Source: Scytalidium lignicola
Taxonomy: Eukaryota; Ascomycota; Leotiomycetes
Length of the DNA stretch: 36,949 nt
Reading direction: 5' to 3'
Assembly (NCBI GenBank): GCA_002812745.2
Contig: NCSJ02000396.1
Span: forward strand, 1-36,949
Part shown: piece by piece, positions 10,002-20,570 of the stretch
Position numbering within the stretch: position 1 is the stretch's first letter
How the letters are laid out: each line of letters starts with the position of its first letter
Made by a program: the position numbers and the translations under genes
The notes under the pieces: model-generated
Told to the model about the DNA's origin: nothing
The model's input: the letters and a program-made list of their open reading frames with translations, nothing else
Database searches by the model: none

Positions 10002-10360
10002 TGTTATAAAACTATGTTATCCAGATCACTAGATAGCTAAGGTAAGGTAGATGTTCAAGGACAATGGAAACAGGAGATACTTGAGCAAGTAACTAAGTCA
10101 GAGGTAAGATTTAGTAATATATTTAAGTTGAACATAAGAAGTCTACTCTTATGTTCTTACAGTATACTTATATAGATAATGAAATACTCTTGGATCCCTA
10201 GACTCTTAAGTTCTTAGGTTTTAAGCTGATGGACTTTAAACCCCTTAAGTCTTAAGTCTTTATCATATAACTGTCTAATTGTTAAGTTCTCTTATACACT
10301 TGTATTTGTACTAAGCCTTAAGCTTACACCAATTAGTATGTTATGGTAAAACCTATAACA
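10002..10360 (-). repeat. LTR of left arm
   Basis: 359 bases with TGTTATAAAAC at the left and CTATAACA at the right. The polypurine tract (read on the minus strand) abuts the right edge at 10,361, so in element sense this is a 3' LTR on the minus strand. It is clearly related to the LTRs at 12,224, 13,405, 20,201, 22,793, 29,601 and 30,335. Confidence 0.88.
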
Positions 10361-10450
10361 TTATCCCCTTTTATACTTAGCATCATCTTAACATTAAAAT
10401 GTTATCTTTGAATATTCTCTTTGTTTAACAATTCTTCCTTCCTTTTCAAC

Positions 10451-11009
10451 ATACTACTCAAATGAAAATGTTCTAAGAATAGCATAGAAGAAAGGATAAG
10501 ATTAAGAAAATATCAAGAGCAAACAGCTTTAAATAATTATATTAACAAATATAATTTTGAAGTAATACCTTGTTCATTTTACAAGTAGAATGATTTTGTT
10601 TACAAGATAAACCTTGATTCTAGTCATTGTAATGAATATTCTTATTGTAGACAATCTTATAATAACAAGGAATCTACTTCCTCCTCTTTCCTCATATATA
10701 AGTATAAGTATAATTAACTTACAAAGGAAAAGAAGAAAATTAACGAAGTTCTTCTAAAGATAATAACTTACTTAACTTGTTTAAAGAAGTAATAGTCCTT
10801 CTTGAAGAAGTATACTTAGGAAATGTTCTATTATAATCTAAAAACTTTAGATAAACTTGATGTTATAAAAGAGAAAGNAAAAACAAGAAAAACAGAATTC
10901 TTTATAACCTTTAGAGTTGTATTTTACTGACTTAAACATAACTTCTTCCTTTGTTATTAACCTTTTCTTCTCTAACCTTATGATTCTATTACTTGGAAAT
11001 CTGTTTTAA
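10451..11009 (+). pseudogene. Antisense reading frame of the Ty3/Gypsy family, left-arm version
   Basis: The start codon is ATA where ATG stands in the copy at 23,236. If the N at 10,878 is dropped the frame is 558 bases, the same length as the copies at 13,853 and 23,236. It opens with a Ser/Arg-rich stretch (SIEERIRLRKYQEQ), then PCSFYKQNDLVYKIDLDSSH with NEYSY following, in which Tyr codons stand at expected Cys positions. A Lys/Glu-rich part and KEK-KQEKQNSL follow, then the shared end FFSNLMILLLGNLF. The middle differs from all other copies here. It has several in-frame stops. Confidence 0.6.
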
Positions 11010-11300
11010 GATAAGTTTAATGATATTCCTTTAATAACTCCTTATAACTTATAAGATTAAAAGTAAGTTCTTATCTATTCTTATTCTTTGGATACTTTAT
11101 TTATTTAACTAAGTATTATAGTTTTTTATAATGTATTTTTATAACTAATGATTTTCTTAACTTCATATTCCTTTTCTAGATTAACTTCTTTTATTATTAG
11201 TATTTAAGTATTTTTAAGTATTAATTCAAAAAGTAAAATATAAAAAATAAAATATATCTTAACTATTATTGATAATTTTAATTTATATGTTAAAAGTTTA
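10957..11300 (-). pseudogene. End of pol with chromodomain, left arm
   Basis: The minus strand carries the last part of integrase plus a chromodomain, ending at the conserved TAA (10,957-10,959), as in the full copies A and C. It is truncated at the palindrome centre in the GPY/F region. It overlaps the end of the antisense frame by about 50 bases. Confidence 0.65.
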
Positions 11301-11645
11301 TAAACTATTAATATATAAATTAAAGTTATTAATAATAGTTAAGATACATTCTTGTTTTTTTATGTTTTACTTCTTGAATTAACACTTAAGAACACTTAAA
11401 TACTAATATTAAAAGAAGTCAATCTGGAAAGAGAATACAAAGTTAAGAAAATCATTAACTATAAAATGTATTATAAGAAATTATAATACTTAGTTAAATA
11501 AATAAGATATTTGAAGAATAAGAATAAATAAGAACTTACTTTTAATCTTATAAGTTGTAAGGAGTTACTAAAAGGATATTACCAAACTTATTTCAGAATA
11601 GATTTCTAAGTAATAAAATCATAAGGTTAGAAAAGAAAAGGTTAA
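11301..11645 (+). pseudogene. End of pol with chromodomain, right arm
   Basis: This is the mirror of the left-arm pol end, read on the plus strand to a TAA at 11,643-11,645. It starts at the palindrome centre. Chromodomain sequence is recognisable by alignment with copy A (EYKVK-type start, then KK-QYLVK-type core with RIP stops). Confidence 0.6.
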
Positions 11646-12132
11646 CAACAGAAGAAGAAACCTTGTTTACATAAGCAGAACATAACTCTTCAGATAGTTT
11701 CTCTTATCTTTCTTTCTCTTTTACAATGTCAAGTTTATCTAAATACTTTAAGTTATAACAAGTTATCTTATTCTTTTACTACTGAAGAAGAGTTTATTGT
11801 TTTTGTAAACAAAGGATTTTAGCTATAACTTTTTCTTCTTCTGCTTGTAATCTGTCCATGGATTTTTCCAAGGACTCTTAATCTTAAGAACAAAGAATAT
11901 TCTTATCCTAAGAATCAGAAGTTATATTACAAGAACACTTTACATGTATATATTCAAAATATTACAAGAACTTCAAAAGGTTTACAATACATTTTCAGTT
12001 CTCCTTAAAACAATAAGAACAAGGGTTTATATTATTGTTAATGTCCTTAATAGTCAAAACAAGATTAACTCTTTCTCTTTTCTTTCTCTTAAGATCAGAT
12101 GAAAAGAAGAGGTAAGGACACTTTAAGGGTAT
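11593..12132 (-). pseudogene. Antisense reading frame, right-arm version
   Basis: 540 bases (180 codons) without frameshift, starting ATA where ATG is expected. It contains PCSYCFKEN-KCIV, which keeps a C-x2-C-x6-C pattern, and later DRLQAEEEKVIAKIL and YLDKLDIVKEKER. It ends with the shared NLFFSNLMILLLRNLF. The middle (KFL-YFEYIHVKCSCNITS) matches neither the left arm nor copies A and C. Seven or more RIP-type stops. Confidence 0.55.
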
Positions 12133-12223
12133 GTTAAGGAAGAAGAAAGGATTGATGAAGAAACAAAATAATTCATAATAACAAGTTAAACATTAAGGCA
12201 ACATTAATGCAAAAAGAGGATAA

Positions 12224-12566
12224 TATTATAAGTTTTACTTAACAAGCTAATTAGTATAAGCTTAAGGCTTAGTATACAAAAGGTGTATATAGAGAACTTA
12301 ACAATCAAAGGTTACATGATAAAGTCTTAAGATCCTTAGGGGACTCTAAAGGACTTTAAAGACTTTAAGAAATCTAATTATGTTTTATTATCTATATAAG
12401 CATATTATAAAAACATAAGAGTAAACTCTTTATGTTCAACTTAAATACATTACTAAATCTTACTCTTGACTTAATCACCTGCTTATATGTTATATATTTC
12501 TACTGTCCTTGAACATTTACCTTATCCTTGGCTATCCAGTAACCTAGATAGCATAGTTTTATAACA
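12224..12566 (+). repeat. LTR of right arm
   Basis: 343 bases, the reverse complement of the same LTR family. The outer end reads GTTTTATAACA; the inner end (TATTATAAG) touches the polypurine tract. It is more decayed than the LTRs at 13,405 and 22,793. Confidence 0.85.
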
Positions 12567-13404
12567 CTTATAATTATTGTTCAAGGTAAATATTATATAG
12601 TATCATAGTATAAAGATTAATTAAAAGGTTTAGAAGTAATTTATTTATCAGAAAGTAATTATACAATTAATTATATTAATCTTTGATTTTTAAAACACTT
12701 TATTCAGTATATATAAATAAGCCTTAATCAACTATATAAACTGTTGTTGATAGACAATCAAAGTTGTTATATAAACTCTGAATTTACTTTGTTAACCATT
12801 AATAATAATATAATATTATTCACATTTCTAGTATACTTAACTTATTATATATAACCTTTTGATGTAAGAGTATTTCAGCTATACAAGCATTAACACAATA
12901 AAGTTATACATAATATTACTGAATTACTTAATTTTAAGTATATAATAACTTCTTTTTTTCTGAGATTTACCAGATATTCATGAGAAAACCTTCAAAAAAT
13001 CCATTATTCAATATACTTTTAAGAAAGTTAATATATAACTAGTTAATCAAGAAGCTACTTTTGTATTTATGAAGAAATATGTAAAAAGTGAACTTAAAAA
13101 GGAAGTAGTTATAAAGTTTAAATTGCTTAAACTAAGGACTTTTATAATAATATAACAAGTTTAATATCAACTTAAAGATTTAAAGTTAAAGGTTATAAAT
13201 CTTTTAAGCTTTTCATCTTAATGTAAATTTAATTCTTTTATACATAATACTGAATTAGTATTAGATAAGAGTAAAATTATTAAATTTGATTATAATATAA
13301 TATATTAATATTTACAAGAGTTTATAATCAAGAAGTTATTTAACTAGAAAAAGATTTAAAAAGGAAGAGAATTAACAACTTAAACTGTACAAATTGTTAT
13401 AATA
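12567..13404. other. AT-rich decayed repeat, no gene recognised
   Basis: Heavily mutated AT-rich sequence between the palindrome and the LTR at 13,405. It is probably the upstream continuation of the interrupted Copia element, judging from position. I cannot read a convincing protein in any frame. Confidence 0.4.
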
Positions 13405-13762
13405 TGTTACAAAACTACGCTGTCCAGGTCACTGGGTAGCCAAGGGTAAGGTAGATGTTCAGGGACAACGGAAATATGTGACATACAAGCAAGCGACTAA
13501 GTTAAGGGTAGGATTTAGTAATGTATTTAGGTTGAACACAAGGAGTTTACTCTCATGTTCTTACAGTATACTTATATAGATAATAAAATCCAACTAAACC
13601 CTTTGGACCCCTCAGGTCCCTCAGGTCTATGGACCCTTTGGACCCCTTAAGTCCTCAGGGTCCTACTCATGTCACGTGATTGTTAGGTTTTCTATATACA
13701 CTCTGCTGTGTATTAAGCCTCAAGCTTACACTAATCATCATGTTATAGTAAAACCCGTAACA
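13405..13762 (-). repeat. 3' LTR of copy A
   Basis: 358 bases. In element sense it reads TGTTACGGG...TTTTGTAACA. It is one of the two best-preserved LTRs here. In element sense it holds TATATAAG, then about 40 bases later the motif GTGTTCAA, and a GC-rich region with repeated GGACC/GGTCC words. Confidence 0.9.
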
Positions 13763-13776
13763 TTATCCCCTTTTTT
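13763..13776 (-). promoter_or_regulatory. Polypurine tract of copy A
   Basis: In element sense it reads AAAAAAGGGGATAA directly before the 3' LTR, the expected place for plus-strand priming. The same tract follows the LTRs ending at 10,360 and 23,146. It fixes the orientation of the whole family. Confidence 0.8.
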
Positions 13777-13852
13777 GCTTAGTGTTATCCTGACACTTAA
13801 AACGTCATCTTCAAACATTCCTTTGTTCATTAATCCTTCTTTCCTTTCTAAC

Positions 13853-14410
13853 ATACTACCTAAACAACAATGTTCTAAGAGTAGCACAGAAGAAAGGACA
13901 AGATCAAGAAAATATCAAGAAGCATTGGATTTAGGAGATTATATAGCAAAGTACAATATTGAAATGTCTCCTTGTGGTTTCTACGTTCGAAATGGTTTGA
14001 CCTGTTTAATGGTTTCTAAGTCCAACCGTTGTAATAAGTGTACTCATCGTAAGTGTAAATATAAGAGTAAAAGTATTCTTGTAACATCTTGGGAAACCCT
14101 CAATAAGGAGGAGGCTTGTCTTGAGGTTGAAGAGGAGAAGGCCACTCAGGCTATAGCCGAGAACATAGCCTGTCTTGCTCGTCTTCATAAACAAAAGAAG
14201 TTCCTTCACTAATATACTGGCGAAATGATCCGCTATAGACTTTCTTCTTTGGACAAGTTAAACACTGCAGAAGAGAAAGAGAAGCAAGAGAAACAAGACT
14301 CCCTACAACCCCTAAAGTCACATTCTGCTAACTTAAGCGTAGCTTCTTCCTTTATTGTTAACCCCTTCTTCTCCAACCTTGCAATTCCATCGCTTGGAAA
14401 TCCATTCTAA
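13853..14410 (+). pseudogene. Antisense Cys-rich reading frame of copy A
   Basis: 558 bases (185 residues plus stop), on the strand opposite gag-pol and between pol and the 3' LTR. Its end overlaps the end of pol by 53 bases. The ATG of the copy at 23,236 is ATA here, and one Gln codon is TAA at 14,210. Order: a basic Ser/Arg-rich start (SSTEERTRSRKYQEALDLGD); a Cys-rich motif, PCGFYVRNGLTC then CNKCTHRKCK (C-x2-[C/Y]-x6-C-x8-C-x2-C-x4-C); a Glu/Lys/Ala-rich, probably coiled-coil stretch (EVEEEKATQAIAENIACLAR, then LHKQKKFL); EEKEKQEKQDSLQPL; a hydrophobic end (VNPFFSNLAIPSLGNPF). The Cys pattern resembles a small zinc-binding module. The function is unknown; a nucleic-acid-binding or regulatory role is only a guess. 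Confidence 0.7.
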
Positions 14411-17400
14411 GATAAGTTTAACAATATACCTTCAATAACTCCTTACAGCTTGTAAGATTAGAAGTAAGTTCTTATCCATTCTTATTCTCTGGATACCCTA
14501 TCCATTTAACCAAGTATTATAGTTTCTTATAATACATCCTATGGCTAATAATTCTCTTAACTTTATATTCTTTTTCTAGATCAACTTCTTCTAACATTGG
14601 TGTTTAAGTATTTTCTAGTACTAGTTCAAGAAGTAAAACATAAAAAACAAAATGTATCTTAACTGTTACTAATAACTTTAATTTATATATTAAAGGTTTA
14701 TAGACTTTTTCAATTTCATATGGTTCTATCTTTACCTAGTCTAGTTTATCACTTAGTCTTATTGTTTTAATGTTTTTTTTAAAAAGATAAACTTTATCCC
14801 CTTTTTTGTACGTTAGTTCTATCAAGTGTTCATGATTATAATACTTCTTTATTCTTTCTTTTGTATATTAAAGTAAGCTCTTAATCTTTTCTTGTATTTC
14901 TTCCATTTACTTTACATAGATCTTAATTAATTTACTTGTGGATTCTAATTCCAGTCTAATGCAGAACCCCTCTAGTTCTCATCCATAATTCACATAGAAT
15001 AAAGTAATCCTAGTTAATTCATGTAATATACTATTATATGCTATCTTTGCTATTAACAAGTAATCAACCTAATTATCTTGACTATAATTAACATAACATC
15101 TCAGGTATCCTTCTAACTACTTGTTCAAACATTTTGTTTTTCCGTTGGTTTGTAAATGCTATGCTATTGACAACTTCTTCTTCACTCTTATTCTTGCTGT
15201 TATTGTTTCCTAAAACTTAAATATGAATCTAATATCTCTATTAAAGATTATCTGTTTTAATAGACCTTACTAAGATACTANTCTTCATAAGAATATATTA
15301 GCTACCTCTTCTACTCCNTAAGTCTNNTTNAACAGTTNAAANATTATAAACTTANTATGATNTTCAGTTATCANAAAGATNAAGTTATACTTAATCTTTG
15401 TNGTACAATCTGTAGAAACTAGTAATTTCATAATAAAATCTTATTTGATTAGTTCTTATAGATTATCAAGTATTTATATAAGGTATAATTGTCTTCAAAG
15501 CTTCCTTCTTGGATTCTTAGCTTTTCTACAGATTTTACATTCTATAATTACTTTCTTAACTACTGATTATAACTTTACAATAAAGTAATCCTTATTGATT
15601 TGATAATAGCATTAAGTTATTTCTATATGTTTGTTATATAATAAACTATGTTGTTCTCTGACAAACTCTTTTGTGAGTTTCGTTAGTATGTATAACTTCT
15701 TGTTCTTATACTAAATATTTTCGATTTTTTTTCTATTTACTTTAGGTCATATTGAGTAAAGTATCTTTTTGCTCTTCTTCTTTAGTTACTTCCTTAATCT
15801 TATTAGCTTAGTCTTTATTAGTCATTGTTGTAATAGCCATGAGTTGTCCTTGATTGTAGGTAAAGTCCTTGTCCTTATCTTTAATCAAGACTACTTCTTG
15901 CTTTGATTTTTCCTTAGTTATATATTGAGGTTTATAGTTTAAAGTGNTTTACTCTACTGTTCTTTATCCCTTTCATATGTATTATTTTGAAGTTATACTC
16001 GGTTAACATTTTAACTTATTGTACTTGTCTTCCATTGAGTTGCTTTAAAGTTATAAAATATTATAAGTTGTCATAGTCTGACAAGATCTTGATAGTTTCC
16101 TTTGTTCTTAGTGTATAATGCCTTTAATGTTTTAAAGCTTTTATGATAGTTAACATCTCTTTGTTAGACATTGTATAATTCCTCTTTATAAGGTTAAACN
16201 TTTTTTGACCAGAATGTTAGCAGTACTTATCGTTGTTTCTTTCCTTGTAATTACAATTATGAGGTTACTCCTCTCATTACCTCATTTGAAGCATTGGTTT
16301 TAAATCAGACTTTCCCTTCCTCAGGGTTGAACATTCTTAGAAAGTCTTTCTTTTAGAAGGCTTCCTTGACTACCTGAAAAGCTTTTTCAGTTGTTTGATC
16401 TTAAACAAAAGGTCTATTCTTCTATGTTAAGTCTGTTAACAGTATAACAATATCAAAGTACTTTGTGATATAGCTTTGATAGTAGTTTATAAGTTTGTTA
16501 AAACTTTGTACATTCTTAATTGATTTTGGCATTTCCTAATCTAAAATTGCTTGAATCTTATCAGGCAAGGTTTTAATCTTTCCTTTTAATATAAGGTATC
16601 TTAGAAACTTAACTTGCTTCTGGTGGAATTTGTATTTTATAGGTTTACAGTATAGTCTTACTTCTCATAATACTTTTAACATAAGCTTAATGTGTTTCTT
16701 ATGTTCTTTAATATTCTTTGAGTATATGATTATATCATCGAGATATACCATTGTGAATTTCTCTAAGTATTCTTTTAATACTAGGTCTATTATTCTTTGC
16801 TATATAATAAGTATATTTGTTAAACTGAATGTCATGACCAAGGGTTTATATAACTTATACTTTGTTTGTATAACAACTTTTTATTTATCCTCCTTCTTGA
16901 TCTTTATCAAGTTGAAGGTTGATTATAAGTTTAACTTTATGAATTGCTTGGCTTTACTGAGCTTGTCAAACATAATATTTATCAAAGGCAAAGGATAATG
17001 ATTTTTTTCTATGCTATAATTCAAATGTTTATAATCCTTGCATAAACATCTTATTAGATTGTTTGGTTTCTTTGTGAAAAGTAAAGGAGTATCAGCTTTT
17101 TTATGCTCTTCTTGATAAAGTCCTCTTAGCATTATCTTTTCTAAAAGCCAACCCTTAGTCACTTTATCCTCTTTTAATGTAGTAGGATAGATTGGTCTAT
17201 AAGATGGCTTAAAGCCTTCCTTGAGTTTTATTTCATGGTCTTATGGTTTATGTTCTGGTAAAGTCAAATTATCAGGTCTCTCTGTGAATAATTCTAATTA
17301 TTCATAGTATTCTTCAGGTATATGTTTTGTAGTTTTGTCGACATGGATAGCTCTTAAGGATATTGTCCTTTTCATGGACTGCATGACTTCAGCCTCTTCG

Positions 17401-20179
17401 TCTTCTGGGAAGACAATCAAACCTTTTCTTCAATTGACTATTAGATTGTACTTTCTTATCCATTCAATCCTTAATATTACTTAGTATATTCTTAACCTTA
17501 TAATATTAAAAGATATTTCTTCTTAATGTTCTTTACCAATTCTTATATTTAGTTCTTAGGTTTGAACATTGACATACTTCTGAACCTTAGTACCATTTGC
17601 TAATGATATTAAGTAATTGTCGTTTTTAACTTTTGTGTTAAGTCTTAGTCATTTTACAACTTGTTCACTGATAAAATTTCTTTTAGCTTTTAAATCAATC
17701 AAGGCTTTTACTAGCTTTTTATATAGTTTTATTTTAATGTATAATGAACTTCTACTGTTTATAGAATAAAGATTGACGTTTTTAGTATTATCAACTGATA
17801 TATTGTTTTCAATTTCAAGTTCTTCAACATTTTCTTATAATTCCTTGAATAGTACTCTATGTCTTTTTACAAGATTCTTAAGTCTTAGTCCATTAAAACT
17901 CTTGTTGTTCATGAATATTCATGCATCTTATACTCAATTTGTTATTTCGTTTCTTAAGTGTTCTTTTATATTTATTATTAAGACTTTGTTTTCTTCAGAA
18001 TTCTGTTCTTCTGTATTTAAAGGGTATACTACTACCTCTTAATTGAATTGTTGAGTAGTTCTTTATATTTGTTCCTCTTTCTCTAATAGCATAATAAGTA
18101 GTTCTAAAGGTAATAAGTCCTCCTCTTAAGAGCTTGACTAGTTGAACATTAATATAAGTTCTATATTCTAATTGCCTTGTTTAACAATGTTTCCTTCTTT
18201 AATAAGTTTAACTTGGTTTTGTCTTTGTAAAGTATGATATTGTTTAGCTTTAAGCAATTACTCTACTGAATTTCCTAAACCTTAGATTTCTTTATGTAAT
18301 GTTTCTGCTTTTGATTGTTTTTATTAGAAAGTTATTATTAGAAGTCCTTCTTATAGTATATTATATCACCTTTACATAACATAATCTAGTTTTTCTTTTA
18401 CTACCATCTAAGCATCCTTAAGTATTTAATTAAAATCATCTTGAATTCAAGTTCTTTCTATTAATAAGAGAAATTCTCTTATTCTTTTCTTTATGATGAT
18501 ACTTTGAAAGTTGGTTTTATAAACTAAAACAAGATCTTCTAGATCAAATTCTCATTCTTTAACAATTGTTTCCTCTTATTATATAATCTTATAAAGTCAG
18601 CTTTTGTTTAAGATTTCCTATCCTCTTAATCTCCTTATACTAATCATTAGATAATATTTCAAGATTAACACTTTTCTAGAAATAGGATAAATTTTTGTTA
18701 GTATAACTTTGAAGTTTACTAGTACAATCATCCAAATTCTACTAACTCTTAAAATGGATTTCTATTTGTTCTAATTCTTAACTTCTACCTTGTTCCAAAG
18801 GTACTTTATCTACTGAGTCCTTCTTATTACTACAAATATTGCTTTATTAACTTCTTTATTAAATACTTCTTCTAAACTTAAGCTTTCTTCTCTTGATGAT
18901 TTTGATGATATTTCTTCAAGCCTTAAGATTCTTATAACTTTAACCTTAATTAATACACTTAATTTGTTTTCCTTTTTATGAGTATTTACTATATGCTTAG
19001 AAAGTCTACATTTAAAACATAACTTGTTCTTTCTTCTTTTGTCAAGTTCTTCAAAGGAGATTCCAAAGGAATTTCCCTTCTTACTTTTTCCTTCAAAGTA
19101 CTTTTTTCCCTTTCTTTTAAATAGCTTTCCNTTTTTTTATAACATTTAAGTTTATAAAGTCTTCTTAATCTTTCTTATTGTTAATCTTTCTTTGATTAAA
19201 GTAGAATTCTCCTTTCTTATCCAAGATCATTTTGTATTGTTTGTTTTTAATCTTGATAAACAAGTTAATAAGATCATCAAGTATTTTAACTATAAGTTAT
19301 TAATATAACTCTTTCTTAATAAAGTCCTTAAGTCTGATCTTATACTGATGTATATATACTTCTTCTTCTTAATTGACTAATATAGTATACTAGTAATAGA
19401 GCATTGCATATTCGTTAAAGCTCTTGGTTTGTCAAAAGTAAACTAGTTATCTTTTAACATTCCTTTTCTTATTAACATCTTTATACAAATGTTTTAATTC
19501 TCTTATATAGTTAACTTAACTTGTAATAATATTAATTACCATTTATTTAGTTATTTCTTTGTTTGTTATAAACTATTTATCCTTAAAAGGTTAAAACTAA
19601 GTTTCAACTACTCCTCTTAAGTATGTTAATACTTATAAAACCTTCTATATATCTCTAAACATTAAGTGATTGTTCAACACTAAATAAGTTCTTGTCTGAA
19701 TAAGATAAGCTTTTAACTTCTTCTTGTCCTTATAAAACAAGTCTAGCTTGGCGATTTTGATTTCTCTTAAAGTTATTATTAAAATTTGTTCAGTATTGTT
19801 CTTTAGTTCAAAGTTTAGATTAAGGTTTAGATTAAGAGTTCTTAATACTAAAACTAGTTTTAATTCAGGTATAAGTAGTAAAGGTACTAGTTTCTTTCTC
19901 TTAGTTCTTAATAATTCACCAACAATTAATCCTTTTATTGACTTAGTAATTTGCTTTAATAGTATAACAACTTCTTTTAATACTCCTTCTTGGATGTTAA
20001 CTTCTTTAATAGTCTAGTCCTTACCTTATTCCTCTTCAAAGTTATCTTTTGAACTTTCTTCAGATCCTTCTTCAGATCTCTCTTCAGATTCTTCTTCAAA
20101 GTCTTTGTCAGAACCTTTTTTTAAGTTATTGTTCATTGTTGTTATCTATTAATATATCTGTTTTCAAATCCTGATTTAT
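14358..20179 (-). pseudogene. gag-pol of copy A (decayed chromovirus polyprotein)
   Basis: Approximate domains in minus-strand order. An acidic Ser/Glu-rich Gag start (ATG mutated to ATA at 20,177-20,179). Gag core to about 19,200. Zinc knuckle CFKCRLSKHIVNT (about 18,985-19,030). A long linker. Protease ALIDLKAKRNFI (about 17,690; the Gly after Asp-Ser/Thr is lost). Reverse transcriptase with DYKHLNYSIEKNHYPLPLI (about 17,010) and an intact YLDD at 16,734-16,745. RNase H (about 16,300-16,000). Integrase (about 15,750-14,850). GPY/F module (KIGPYEIEKVYKP, about 14,600-14,840). Chromodomain (KEYKVKRIIS, YLVKWIGYPEN, about 14,430-14,590). Stop at 14,358-14,360. Many TAA/TAG codons replace Gln, Trp and Arg. 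Chromodomains guide such elements to H3K9-methylated chromatin. Confidence 0.88.
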
Positions 20180-20200
20180 CAAGATAAGTAATATTCAAAA

Positions 20201-20560
20201 TGTTATAAAACTATACTATCTAGATTATTAAATAGCCAAGGGTAAAGTAAATGATCAGAAGTAATAGATACAAAGTATATTTCAATAGTTGATTAAGTCA
20301 AGATAAGGTCTAGTAATGTATTTAGGTTAAACATAAGGAGTTTACTCTTATGTTCTTATAGTATACTTATATAGATAATGAAATAAAGTTAGATCATTAG
20401 ATTGCTTTAATCTCTTGATCTAAGTTCTTAGATTATTAGATTATTCTAATCTTATAATCTAAGTTATATAACCTTTTAATTGTTAAGTTCTCTATGTATA
20501 CCTATTGTGTACCAAGCCTTAAGCTTATACTAATTAACTTGTTTAGTCAATCTTATAACA
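20201..20560 (-). repeat. LTR shared by copies A (5') and B (3')
   Basis: 360 bases, the most AT-rich of the LTRs. To the left is the Gag leader of copy A. To the right is a decayed polypurine tract (TTATTACTTTTT on the plus strand) followed at once by linker sequence of copy B. Confidence 0.88.
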
Positions 20561-20570
20561 TTATTACTTT

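Larger units (their letters stand above)
10002..12566. mobile_element. Giant inverted repeat built from the 3' ends of two Ty3/Gypsy copies
   Basis: Two arms of about 1.3 kb point in opposite directions about the 12-base palindrome AGTTTATAAACT at 11,295-11,306. Each arm holds, from the outside inward, an LTR, a polypurine tract, an antisense reading frame and the end of pol with its chromodomain. The arms are not identical: their LTRs differ by many changes and the middle of the antisense frame is different, so two separate copies were joined. Outer flanks are CTTAG (9,997-10,001) and CTTAT (12,567-12,571), a near-match to a 5-base target duplication. Confidence 0.85.
13405..20560 (-). mobile_element. 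Ty3/Gypsy chromovirus, copy A
   Basis: A full-length copy of 7,156 bases on the minus strand: 5' LTR at 20,201-20,560, gag-pol, antisense frame, polypurine tract, 3' LTR at 13,405-13,762. The 5' LTR is at the same time the 3' LTR of copy B. It is inactive through many stop codons. The left flank is TAATA; no matching target duplication is found at the far end of the array. Confidence 0.9.

Noticed and set aside
16630..16998. 122-codon plus-strand frame in copy A
   Set aside because: It lies exactly antisense to the reverse transcriptase catalytic region and has no conserved counterpart in copies C and D.
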